From Pratylenchus scribneri (Eukaryota; Nematoda; Chromadorea; Rhabditida; Pratylenchidae): a DNA stretch of 64,000 bases. The DNA lies in contig JAQSEB010000050.1 of the NCBI GenBank assembly GCA_030063045.1, positions 992,001 to 1,056,000 on the forward strand, in the 5' to 3' direction. The position numbers and the translations under genes were made by a program. The notes under the pieces are model-generated. The model saw nothing but the letters and a program-made list of their open reading frames with translations. It did not search any database and was not told where the DNA came from. The stretch's first letter is position 1; each line of letters opens with the position of its first letter. This document shows, in pieces, positions 46,151 to 57,600 of the stretch.

Positions 46151-47369
46151 TTATTCCAGAGGTTTTTTTTTCAGAAATGTGCTGATTTTTGGTAAATTGT
46201 CTGACTGAATTTGTTTGGTGATTTTTTATTAAATAACATCATTTTTCTGTTAAAATGTTTATTTTTTCCAGCAAAGCCATTTTTGACTATAAGGCCATTT
46301 TTAATTTAAAATTTTCCCTATGGGGCTGATCTAAAATTTGCAGTTGAAGCGCAAAATCTAAAAATCAGAAAATTATTTGAAATAATAAATTGTTTTTAAT
46401 CGATTTTTCAGCATTTTTAAAATGTCTGAATTTTAACCATTAAAATCTGAATTTTTGATGCCGTTTAAAAATTTCTGATCGGAGCCCTGATTTATTCTGA
46501 ATGTGGCGCTAAATGGCGATTCAAGGAGGAGGAATGTTGCGAGGCGGGAAAATGAATTAATATGATCTAGGCAAGGGACACTCCAAAAATTTTGATCTTT
46601 AAATTTTGTGAGTGGCATCAGTGAAACTTATAGTTTGACTTTTTCAATCAAAAAATTTGAGGAAATTTGCTCCCAAAAATGACGTCATAATCTGTGCACC
46701 ACAGGTCTGCCGCCCACCAGCATTTACGGCTCAGACAGAATTTAGGGGGGCCATGGCCATTCCATTTGTCTCGGATGGTCTGTTCATAATCCATGCCGCT
46801 TCATTCGAGGCAACAAATTTGCTCAATCCGTTTGATCACCATCATTGATCATCCTTTTTCCATTTTCTATATTCATTGCGCGTGTTCTGATGCGCAGTTT
46901 TCTCCCCAATCCCATTTCAACCAATTAGCAAACAAAGGCACTTTTGAAGGGGCTTATCGGCTGGTTGTGGATGGCCCCACAGCGTGGAGCTTTCTTCCCT
47001 CATACCCCTCTCCCAATTTCTCCATCCCAAGGGCAAGCGGATCACTTCACTTCATCCACTGCTGATGAGTTCTCATTCCGTCAAAGAAAATGCGCTTTAA
47101 GTTGGGCAAACAAATTAGAAATATATTAGAAGATGTGAAAAATTGGCCAAAAAGAGGAGAAAGTGGTGCAAGAAGTGAAATCATTTTAAAAAGGTTTAGT
47201 GCCTCTCTTTAGATAAAAGAAATAATAAAAATGTAAATTGTTAAGTTCGCAAAACTAAAATTATATGTCAAGAAATATGTGAAAAATTTAAGTTAGTTCT
47301 GTGTCCCTCATATTTGTTCATGGTTTTGAAAATTTTGGCAAAAATTTTCCTCTCTTTTTTTCAATATAA
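46151..47369. other. Region upstream of the acid phosphatase
   Basis: AT-rich at first. At 46680-47060 base composition is higher in GC and short plus-strand ORFs occur, but none has a recognisable domain or clear splice support. I call no gene. Confidence 0.4.
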
Positions 47370-47895
47370 AACAGGCGGAATTATTTGTTTGGGGCAAATA
47401 AAACAGGCGGAATTATTTGTTTGGGGCAAGTAAAACAGGCGGAATTATTTGTTTGGGGCAAATAAAACAGGCGGAATTATTTGTTTGGGGCAAATAAAAC
47501 AGGCGGAATTATTTGTTTGGGGCAAGTAAAACAGGCGGAATTATTTGTTTGGGGCAAGTAAAACAGGCGGAATTATTTGTTTGGGGCAAATAAAACAGGC
47601 GGAATTATTTGTTTGGGGCAAGTTAAACAGGCGGAATTATTTGTTTGGGGCAAATAAAACAGGCGGAATTATTTGTTTGGGGCAAATAAAACAGGCGGAA
47701 TTATTTGTTTGGGGCAAGTAAAACAGGCGGAATTATTTGTTTGGGGCAAGTAAAACAGGCGGAATTATTTGTTTGGGGCAAGTAAAACAGGCGGAATTAT
47801 TTGTTTGGGGCAAGTAAAACAGGCGGAATTATTTGTTTGGGGCAAGTAAAACAGGCGGAATTATTTGTTTGGGGCAAATAAAACAGGCGGATTTA
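47370..47895. repeat. Minisatellite array 4, core TGTTTGGGGCAA
   Basis: About 16 units of 32 bp, core TGTTTGGGGCAA with ATAAAACAGGCGGAATTAT-like spacer, the inverse of array 2's unit. Two unit variants (CAAATAAA and CAAGTAAA) are interspersed. Intergenic. Confidence 0.93.
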
Positions 47896-48097
47896 TTTGT
47901 TATAAACACAAGCAGAATTAATTGTTAAAGGCGAATTGGTTTAATTTTTAACATTATTCAATTCCGATTTTATTCTTTTTAAAATTCTGATTCTGGTCAA
48001 TACAATTTAATAAAAAATATTTGCCCAATAAAAATTCGCATACAAAAATGGGAAAAAGGCATTTTTCTTCTTTTTAACTTTCAATTCAACATCTCTT

Positions 48098-49288
48098 TCA
48101 ATTTTGATTGTGAATGGAAATCATTCCACTTCCGCCACCAACATGTTGGCTAACCATAAAATTATTTGTATTTCCACCATGTCCATGATGTCCATGTCCA
48201 TGCCTTTCCTCCTCTTCTTCTTCCCTCTCCTCTTCCTTTTCTTCATGTTCAGTTTCTTCAACTTCTTCCTCCTCGGCTTCCTCAATCTCATCGCTCAATT
48301 CCCGTTTTGCTCGAACATTGTTTTGGATGGAAATGTTCGCAGATGTGCCATTGCCTTTCACATTTTGGCTAATCATGAAATTGTTCGCCACATTCGTTCC
48401 CTTGCCATTTCGGGTTTCCGCATTCCCATCTTGACAATTTTTCATCCCAGTTTGGCAATCTTCCTTCTCATTTTCCTTTTCACGATTTTCATCGCCTTCT
48501 TCTACTTCATTTTCATCCTTTCCATTGTCCATTTCTTCTACCGAAGGTTTTCCTTCCAATGATTCTTGCTCATCGTTTTGTTGAGCTTCACCGATTTCTT
48601 CCAAGGATTCGGACGCAGCTCCAATTTCCTCTTTCCCTTCATTTGCTTCAACTTTATTTTCTTCTTTTTCTTCGACATGAGATCCATCATTTTGGTCATT
48701 AATTTCATCACTTTGTGCTCCAGTTTCTCCAATTTGTTGGCCACCTCCATTTTCCGCTTTTCCATCATTCGCTTCAATTTCATTCCCTTCGTTTTCCTCC
48801 ATATGAGATCCGTCATTTTGGCCATTAATTTCACCACTTTGTGCACCAGTTTCTCCACTTTGTTGGCCATTCATTTCGCCACTTTGTTGGCCATTCATTT
48901 CGCCACTTTGTTGGCCATTCATTTCTCCACTTTGTTGGCCATTCATTTCACCACTTTGTTGGCCATTCATTTCGCCATTTTGTTGGCCATTCATTTCGCC
49001 ACTTTGTTGGCCATTCATTTCTCCACTTTGATAGCCATTTTCACCACTTTGTTGGCTATTAATTCCTCCACTTTGTGTGTCATTAATTTCTCCGCTTTGT
49101 TGATTATTAATTTCGCCACTTTTTTGACCATCAATTTCTCCATTTTCTGTGCCATTTTCTTCACTTTGTTGGCCATCAGTATTTTCTGCCAATTCATTTG
49201 CCTCAAAACTCTCTTGAATTGGTGCAGCATTGATCAAGAAGAGGAATGATAAGAAAATCAAAAATTTGAATGAAATTGAAGAAGCCAT
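48098..49288 (-). CDS. Secreted acidic repeat protein
   Basis: A single open frame of 396 aa. The start at 49288 places an excellent signal peptide (FKFLIFLSFLFLINA) at the N-terminus; in-frame codons upstream of it are not part of it. The body has about nine tandem GEMNGQQS-type octapeptides, then longer degenerate repeats with GQNDGSH, a long Glu-rich part, and near the end two diverged copies of a motif, NNFMISQNV and NNFMVSQHV, each followed by a short ISI strand. A dibasic RAKREL site and a His/Gly cluster (HGHGHHGHGG) separate them. I do not recognise the family. Intrinsic disorder, metal binding by the His cluster and processing at the dibasic site are inferences. Confidence 0.8.
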   Translation of the reverse strand: MASSISFKFLIFLSFLFLINAAPIQESFEANELAENTDGQQSEENGTENGEIDGQKSGEINNQQSGEINDTQSGGINSQQSGENGYQSGEMNGQQSGEMNGQQNGEMNGQQSGEMNGQQSGEMNGQQSGEMNGQQSGEMNGQQSGETGAQSGEINGQNDGSHMEENEGNEIEANDGKAENGGGQQIGETGAQSDEINDQNDGSHVEEKEENKVEANEGKEEIGAASESLEEIGEAQQNDEQESLEGKPSVEEMDNGKDENEVEEGDENREKENEKEDCQTGMKNCQDGNAETRNGKGTNVANNFMISQNVKGNGTSANISIQNNVRAKRELSDEIEEAEEEEVEETEHEEKEEEREEEEEERHGHGHHGHGGNTNNFMVSQHVGGGSGMISIHNQN

Positions 49289-49710
49289 TTTTGGATTTTT
49301 GGAAGTAATTATAATGAATTTTTGAAGGCAAATTGGATATGATGGAAATTGGAAATTCTGGCGCATTTTTATATGGCCAATTCGGAGAATAGACATTGCC
49401 GGATTTGGTGGAATATTTATTTGAACAGATGGACTTAAATTGAATATAATTTTAATAGGGAAAGTTCACGTTGGCTTCCAAAATGAGAATATCCATTTAT
49501 GACTAATTCTGTTCTGATGAATGAAATTATTCTGCCATCATAATTTGTGGAAAGGAAAGGGATATTTGCATTTATTGCTTGTGGCCAATTTGGACTAAAA
49601 TAGAAGACAAAAATGGAAATGGATGATATCAATAAACAAATAAAAAACAAAACAAATCACAAAGCAATTACGTCAAGAAAATTATCCAATTAAATCATTT
49701 AATTTATTTT

Positions 49711-51032
49711 CTATAAGCCATCCAAATCCAATCTGGTCGTCTCCACTTCAATTTCTTGGGGCAAATATTTTCGCTCAATTTGAATTCTTCAAAAATCCAA
49801 TCAAATTAGGCTAATAACTAATATTTCTAGTTTACCTGTGTTTTCGCTTCACCACCGAAATGTCATGGCCCATTTCTGGGCATCGATGAGTGATCAAAAT
49901 ATAACTTAAAAAATTGGTTAAATTTGAAATTTGGAATTGAAACACTGACGGGTCCGGATCATTCCACGCTCCAAAATCGTCGGCACATCCCTGGACCGTA
50001 AAATTGCCCAACAAATCGGTGCTGGCCCTTCCTTCAAAATTAGGCATAAATTTCAGAATCTACTTTGCCCGAGGACATTTCAATCGGCGAGGGACATTTC
50101 CGTCTCGTCACTTCCGTCTCAAGTCTCAACGATTTTGACGAGCTGTAGCTCGCCACGCAATTAACCAATTTTAATGATCTAAAGTGCATTTAATAGCCTA
50201 ATTATTGGCTCATTGATGTATTGAATAATTCAAAAATGTTAAGTGGCCAAATTGTGACCAAAATCTTTGAATAATCATCTTTATTTTTGTATTTATGGCC
50301 ATCCATAACTGTCCAAAACATTAAAGTTTTGGATGATCAATACACCAATAGATAGCTAATACTTATGGCTATCGATGCACTTTAGATCATTTTGAGGCTG
50401 ATGAGCTTTGGTTCGTCAAAGTTGCTTAGACGGAAATGATCGATATGTAAGTGACGACCCCGGGGACGTTTCATTACCGCAATTTCAGTACCCGCGCCAA
50501 TCTTTTGCCAATATCTCAGCGAGGCATTAGCCTTTTTGGGAAGGCAATACATCATTTTGAAGCTTAAAGTGTCCTTTAAAAAGTGGCTATATAAAAATTT
50601 TATGAAACCAAACTACAAAAAAGTTACTGGTTTTGGAGGAAAATCGGCTTATTTTATAAATTGTTTTAAATTTCAAAAATTATTATGGCCACTTTTTAGA
50701 GGACATTTAATGCTTTCAAATAGCTTATTGCCTTTCAAAATTGGTTGCATCCTTGTTGAGATATGGCCAAAAGAATGGCCTAGGTACAGAAATGGCGCTA
50801 TTAAATGTCCACTGTTTCGTATCCATCCAAATTCCAAACCCATAACGTCGTCCGTCTCCCAGGGCAGCGTGTCCCTGTCCATCAATTCCACTCCAACATT
50901 GAAATGACTGTCCGGATCCGTGGGACATATGACTCGGCCCCGGGCACGGACACATCGAGTGCGGCAATTCACAAAGAAATTTGGGAGGAAAAAAATAAGA
51001 AAGAAAAATAAAAATGATTGAAAATAAAGCAT
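49711..51032 (-). CDS. Transthyretin-like (TTL) secreted protein
   Basis: Four exons: 51032-50840, 50031-49950, 49904-49836 and 49786-49711, giving 139 aa, the usual TTL length. The signal peptide is LYFQSFLFFFLIFFLP. The mature part has CVRARGRVICPTD, VGVELMDRDTLPWETDD, then TDLLGNFTVQGCADDFG, NDPDPYILITHRC and a C-terminal strand-rich end. These match the nematode TTR-52-like pattern GRVxCxGxP, VELxERD, TDxxGxFxVxG, PYLxIxHxC. TTL proteins are extracellular beta-sandwiches abundant in nematode secretions. The second intron is only 45 nt. The first intron is large and holds a family A element and another foldback. Confidence 0.9.
50085..50475. repeat. Foldback element in the TTL intron
   Basis: Imperfect inverted repeat of about 390 bp. 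AATGATCTAAAGTGCAT at 50172 pairs with ATGCACTTTAGATCATT at 50377, and the outer ends share TTCCGTCT and GTCACTT. Confidence 0.7.
50505..50780. repeat. Family A palindromic element, copy 12
   Basis: CAATATCTCAGCGAGGC to TTGAGATATGGCC; intron 50032-50839 of the TTL gene. Confidence 0.85.
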
Positions 51033-54000
51033 TTTGGCCTAAATAATGGACACTATTTTTAGGGTAAAATGTGGCTGATTATTCGATTGGCCCGACACAA
51101 AAAGCAAAACGTCATACCCCTTCTCCTCCCGTTATCAGTCCAAGTCAATCCAATGTCCAAATTTTTTTGGTTGTTTTTTTGCCAATCAATCGACAATTTT
51201 AATTATTGATAAATGATTGGATTAATGTAAAAAGAAACTAATAAAAATAAAAAAATTAATAGTCGTGAAATAAATTTAGGTATAATTCTGCCCCATCAAT
51301 TTAGTTATTCATCAATAAAAAAGGAGTAAATCTCTGCATTTTGATTAAATTTCCAATAGATCAAAAAAGACACAATCGACAAAGTCTTCTGGATTTTACG
51401 TTACGGTGATGGCTGCTTGGGGCACATTTCATTGCCTACCGTTTTCATTACCAGTCACTTTTGACGATTCATAAAACTCAGCAAAAAAAGAATCCTTTTG
51501 GTGTGATCTTGGAATCATTGGATAGAGCTCTTTGAGTTCTATTAAAGAGTACATATTTAGGGATTTGTGAAAAGTTCCATATCCTCTTAATTACAGGCTT
51601 AGAAAAATAATTTTTATTCATTTTTTCGACTTTAAGCCACTTTTAGATTTTGAGTAATCAAAAAGCTTTAAAATATTCAATAGAGTTTGAATAGTTCTAT
51701 CCAATGATTCCAATGATCACGCCAAAACGGTTTCTTCCTTACTGAATTATGATTCGTCAAAAGTGGCTGGCAATGAAACGGTAGGCAATGAAAAGACCCA
51801 CACCGCCGATTTTATTTTGACCAATTAACATTCTTTGACCAATACTTAAGTGGAAAAATTTGGCCAAAATTTGAGTAATTGGTCATTAAATTAATCATCA
51901 AATAATGTTTATTCTGCGCAAGGAATTCCGTGATGATTGTCCGAAAATTCCAATCAAAAAGTAAAATCCATCATTGACGCACATTTTTGAACAAACATTG
52001 CGGATTTTGGTTAAGAGTGTATGGTTAAAAAAATTCATTGGGATAATTAATGGCCAATTTTATATAAAAAAATGGAATCATTTGAAGAAGAAAAAACCAA
52101 TTTTAATAATTTATTTAATAAAATTTTTCATTATTTTCCTTTATATTTTCCTTGCATTTCTTCTCCAAGCCCAATATTTTAAGTCACAAATTGGACTGTT
52201 TGAACAAGGTGGGTCAAGCCGTGGTGACTGACGGGCAGTGACACTCTGCTTTCCTCAAACATTTGTTTGTTTTGTTTGGCCACTTTCATCGGCGCCCAAT
52301 TTCCATCCACCTTTATGTCCACCTCTCCCCCGCGGGGCCATAACCTTCATTCATTCAATTTTACCTCAAATTTCCGTTGCATTTGCAAACATTCAGCCTT
52401 CTAATTCATTCGCCAACAGCAGAGCGAAATCTAAAGAGCCAACGGAGTTATTCTAATCCCGAATCCCGACGATGTCATTTTGAATTTTGTACACTTTACT
52501 GCGAATTTTCATATGCTTTATTAATCAAAATTGAGATTTCTTCCCATTAATGCTGAATAATTCATCAAGTGTCCATTTTATATACAAATTCATCAAATAA
52601 ATATCAAATCTTCCAAAATGAAAAGACAAAAATTTTTATCTGATCCATCTTTGGCCATATTCCCCCTTCTAAATAATGGACCCTTTTTGTAAATCGAATT
52701 TACATATGCCCCTTCATTATCATAGTTTCCTTCCATTGATGTTTGAATAATTAAGCAAGTAGTGGTCATTTTTATGCAAAAATTCATCAATAAAACATCA
52801 ACATGCTCCAATTCAAAGAAAAAATGTGACTTTAATTCATTCTTGGCCACTATTCCACTATGGCCATCCAATTCTCTTTCCAAATAAAGTTTCTTCTTTT
52901 CAACTAATAAAAAACACATGTCATTCGGTCTTTTGCTCTTTTGTGACTTTTTTGGATAGATTACTTTTACTGCTGCTGGACGAATAGCTTCAATGGCTTA
53001 TCGCCAAAGTCGATCGCCCCCAAAAAGCCATCATCAATTGAATGAATGAAACTGCGCGCATGGCTTCTTCCCCTCCCCTCCCAATTCCTTCATTCTTTTT
53101 GTCTTTTCCATGGCTATCGGAAATCCATCCACCTTTTCCTTTCGCTGAGATCAATTTCCCACATATTAGCTGCTTTTCCCCCCAGTTAATTGCGATTTTT
53201 CTTCTATACAATTGCCTAAACTCCTCTGCCGTGAATCATCATCTCCTCCACCAAATCAATTTATTCGGCATTTGCCGCCGCCAATAACAATTCGACAAAC
53301 CCCCCATTGGCTCAATTGCAGTTTAGCCGACCTTTCGCCATTTATTAAGCGACCAATGAAAAATTTAGGTAAGCTTTAGACTATCAACTCTAAATACAGT
53401 CACAACAAATTCTTGAAGGGCGTCGTCCTTTCTTTCGCCTATATTCTTCGAGCCCTAAACCTAGCCTTTTAAAGGTTGCTTAAACTGATGAATGAAAGTC
53501 GGCTAAACTGCAATTGATGAGCCCAATATTTATTGATGTAGTGGCGGTCTCTTTTCTTCAGTTTATGGAAAATTTTATTTCCTCTCCTCAATTCCATTTT
53601 ATGTGGACAAAAGAGCAACAAAACATCCCCCATCCATATTCATTTTCATAATTTAAAGTTGAACCGCCGCCACCGCACATTTTTGCGCTGCGGGAAATGT
53701 GCTTGATGGTTTGCGGGCCTACCCCAATCCCCAACCCCTTTCAAGTTTGCAGACAAAGGCGCGCGCACATTAAAAATGCGCGGAAGTATAATAAAGCTGT
53801 GGAAAAAGGAAAAGGCGCCCTCTTTGAACCAATCTTCGAATCAACCGCTCATTTTCCCATCCCACTCGAGGAATTCAAATAAAAATATGCTAATAATATT
53901 CACATCTAAATGAGAGAAAATGGGTACTTTTCGGTAAACATTTTTTGGGATTCTTATTTTAGTATTCAGATTTGATTGTAAAATGATGAAAAAAAAACTA

Positions 54001-54590
54001 TTTTAAAGAGAATCTTATGACTAATTTTGGGGGTAATTTTGGGTAATTTTGGGGGTTAACAAAATCTGGCTACAAATAACCGAAAAGTTCCCATTATATA
54101 TGTCTTTATATTTTCTAGACTAATATTTTTTGCCTAGCCATAAATTGACTTAAATTCGTGAGGCTTTGTGAATTCACCTACCGGCATTTCCCATCAATCC
54201 CGCAGCAACAATCAAATAATAAAATGCTAATAAAATGTTGGCATTACTTTTGTATAATTTGATCTTTTCTACGCCCATATTCATGTTTCATGGCCAAGCC
54301 ATAAAATGGATTAATCAAAGAAATCATTGCCACTGATATTTGACGCTTGTTTATACTTTCATTCCAAAGTACATCCAAAAATTGAATATTAGCAAATTCA
54401 AAAAGCGAAGCCTCCCTCCTAATTATTCGTTTAAATAAATCCTTTCTCTGCGCGACCATACACCAAAAAGAAAGCCAATATATGCCCGTTCAACCCAATC
54501 GATCCACCTCCCTTTCCTCCATAACCATATTCCCCGTTCAAGGCCACCTCCCCCATATTCCCAATTTTCCAATATTTTCCCTTTCAACAG
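51033..54590. other. Long region between divergent genes with two foldbacks
   Basis: Lies between the starts of the TTL gene (-) and the BRICHOS gene (+). One foldback is at 51428-51803, with CATTGCCTACCGTTTTCATT and its near-inverse at the ends. A second is at 53305-53530, with TTGCAGTTTAGCCGAC and the inverse. ORFs at 52593-52919, 53042-53287 and 53697-53882 show no recognisable domains. A 5' exon of the BRICHOS gene may lie here. Confidence 0.5.
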
Positions 54591-54620
54591 CCAACATCCC
54601 CATCAGTTTCCCCCAAGGCG

Positions 54621-57600
54621 ATGAATTCATCCATCGCCGTCCCCACATTTCCTCCCTCCCGGCCTCAATCATCTGCCACCCATTTGTCCATCCATCCTCC
54701 GGCGGATGAACATTCCTCTTCAAATTTGCATGTTCGCCGGTTGGCATTGGCACCAGCTTTGGGGGCCACCACAGTTCGCCGCCAATCTTCCCAGGGCTCT
54801 TCCGTATTCGATGATTTCCACGGTTCATCAGAATCGGCTGCCTCCTCATCATCCACTGTGCCACCTGTCAGCGTAATTGGTGTCCACCCACAACAGCAGC
54901 ATCGATCCTCATGGTCCAATTTGGTTAACAATTCTGCTGCTGGCAATGTTAGCCGCACAAAATTGGTGAATATTTCAGAAGGGGGATAATCGAGTATAAG
55001 CTTAGATTTTTGTCACATTTCTAAGCGAGGCAATAACCAATTTGAAAAGGTTATATACCATTTTAAAGCCAAAAGTGTCCTCTATAAAGTGGCTTAAATT
55101 TAATAAGATTCCAACTCTAAAAAATGTTACATGTCTTCGAGTATATAATTAACCGGAATTTTTGGAGGAAAAGCTGCTTATTTTAGTAAATCAAGTTTTC
55201 AAAAATAGTATATTGAATTGAAGCCACTTTTTAGAAGACATTTACGGCTTTTGAATGGCATATCCTCTTCATGAATTGGTTGATTCCTTATTGAGATATA
55301 GGCCAAAAGAATGATTTTGGTACTAAAATATCCTATTTGGGAATATTTCTATCCTAGGAATTTCATTTCTATTTTATTTCCAATATATTTTTAAGAGATT
55401 TAGCCTTCATTTTAAGGCATTTTGCTCAAAATTTGCATAATAAAAAGGTCATTTTGACGTGAATTGAAACAAAATTTAGAGAAAGGGAATTTATCCTCCT
55501 TTTGATGGAATTAAATTTGCCTAAAGTTATTTCAATGGAGCCGAAAAATTCCCCCAAGAAATTTCATTTTTTAAGCCCAGTCATTTTGGGCCAATGGTCA
55601 CCGATCCACCGCCACCCTATGATCAATTCCACCTTCAACAAAATCAGAATTATAAAATGGCATCGCGTCAGAGCAGCAATGCTTCCGGTGGCACTGTTGC
55701 CAGTGTGCCATTCTCACTTGTGCGTTGGTTATTTAGGATACTCCCCAACTTTACGCCATTTATAATAACTCATCAAGAATTGAATGAATTTTAATGTTTT
55801 TATTATCAAATTAAAGAACAGACTTTTGGCTATAAAATAAAATTAATTTTATTTAAATTGGTTCAGAATTGATGGAATTATGCCCAAAAAAACAATTAAA
55901 ATGACCTTTATTATCCATTAGTGAAATGTTCAGTGGCTTTTTGAACATAACTCCATCATTTCTGAATCAATTTAAATAAAATTAATATTATTTGATAGCC
56001 AAAAGTCTGCTCTTTAATTTGATAACAAAATCATCTAAATTGATTCAGTCCTTGATGATTTATAAAAGGCGAAAATTTGGACTATTCCGTTTATTTAATT
56101 AGAAAAATGACTCAATTCAGTCCAAAGGCTCCTCCAGCTATTTTCACGTGGTGGAACCGGGCAATTCGCCTCCGTTTCCATTGATGGCAGCCGCCCCCTA
56201 TCCCCATCAACATTTTCGACCCCAATCTTCTGTCATTGGCAGTGCCCGATCCGCATCCGCGCAGAGTTCAAATGTTGGCCACCAAGGTGGAGGAGGCGGT
56301 CGCCTTTCTTCCGCTGCTGGGAGCGGCTCATCCCGTCGAGAATTGCAGCCAACAAGGAAGAAACGCGATCGAATGCAGGTGCCATAAGCAGCTTAAATGT
56401 ATTTAGGCTTGGTCCATTCAAATGACCACAAAATGATAGGGCAAAAATGCCATGGTATATCCCAGATTTAATGCCTTCAAAATTATTCTTTTTTTGGTCT
56501 TAAATTTGCTTCCTTTTTGGCTTTGAACTTTGTTGACAGAATCCATCCAATTAATCAAATAATTGTGCTAATAATTTTGTCAATGTATAAAACTGACAAT
56601 TTTAATTGACTTAGAAATTTGTTGAAGAAATATTTTTGTCAATGAAATCTATTGATTGCATCAAATTTATAGGAATTACGCGATTTGTGGGCCCGGCCCG
56701 GATGCCGCCTTTGTTGTTTGGCCATTCTGATTCTGCTCATCGGTTTGCTCATTGCCATTGGTCAGTCTTCCATTCCATTCTTTCACAATATTCTCTAAAG
56801 TTTCAAATACAGATCTAAAATCTGACTAAATATGAATGAATTATTATGAATGATTAGCTAAATTAGGTAATCGGATCCCTGGATTTGCCCAATGGCATAC
56901 CCAATATCCAATGACATTTAATAAATTGAAACCTCAAAGACATATTCAAAGACTTAAATGATATTTGAAAACGGAATCCTTTGATTTTGCCTAATGGCAT
57001 TTTATATACTTTTTCAAAATTTATCCAAAGGTTTTAAATGTTTAAAATAGTTTTAAGGAAATAGGGCAAAACCCTTCAAAACATATTCAAAGGATTAAAA
57101 AAACATGCTAACAATAAAATTTATGCCAACTTTAAATAAGTAAATTGAATGCATGAAATCTGATATCATTTCAAATATTAATTTTGGCATCCAATTTACA
57201 CTTAATAAGACCAATTTTGACACCCTTCTTCCCAATTTCATGCGTAATAAGCAATTTGTCAATTTTCTTCCATACCTAGACTAATTTTGACAATATTCTT
57301 CCGCTTAAATTTGTGCCTATTAAACAATTTCTTTTTTTTCAGCCATTTTCACCAGCCATTTGTCACTTCCACAGGCAAGAAAATACGCACATAAGCCGAA
57401 TTCCCACAGAATTGATTATTTCTTTCCAGCATCTTGAATTCGCCTGGTTTGCACCGGAACAATTCCGCCGGACCGTTGACTCAATGGCTGAGAATGGTGG
57501 CACCATTTCCACTGGGGGAGCTGCCCCAAACCGTGGACGACTGGATGTAGGCCAACAGGGGCAACAAGTTCGGCTAGAGTTGAATGGGGCACAGCCATTT

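Noticed and set aside
46657..47129. Cluster of plus-strand ORFs in a higher-GC stretch
   Set aside because: Overlapping frames with no domain, signal peptide or consistent exon structure.
52593..52919. 108-aa minus-strand ORF
   Set aside because: No domain or splice context; AT-rich intergenic sequence.
53697..53882. Plus-strand ORF with a basic segment, possible 5' exon of the BRICHOS gene
   Set aside because: An acceptor-like TTTGCAG lies inside, but no donor keeps phase to 54591, so I did not include it.
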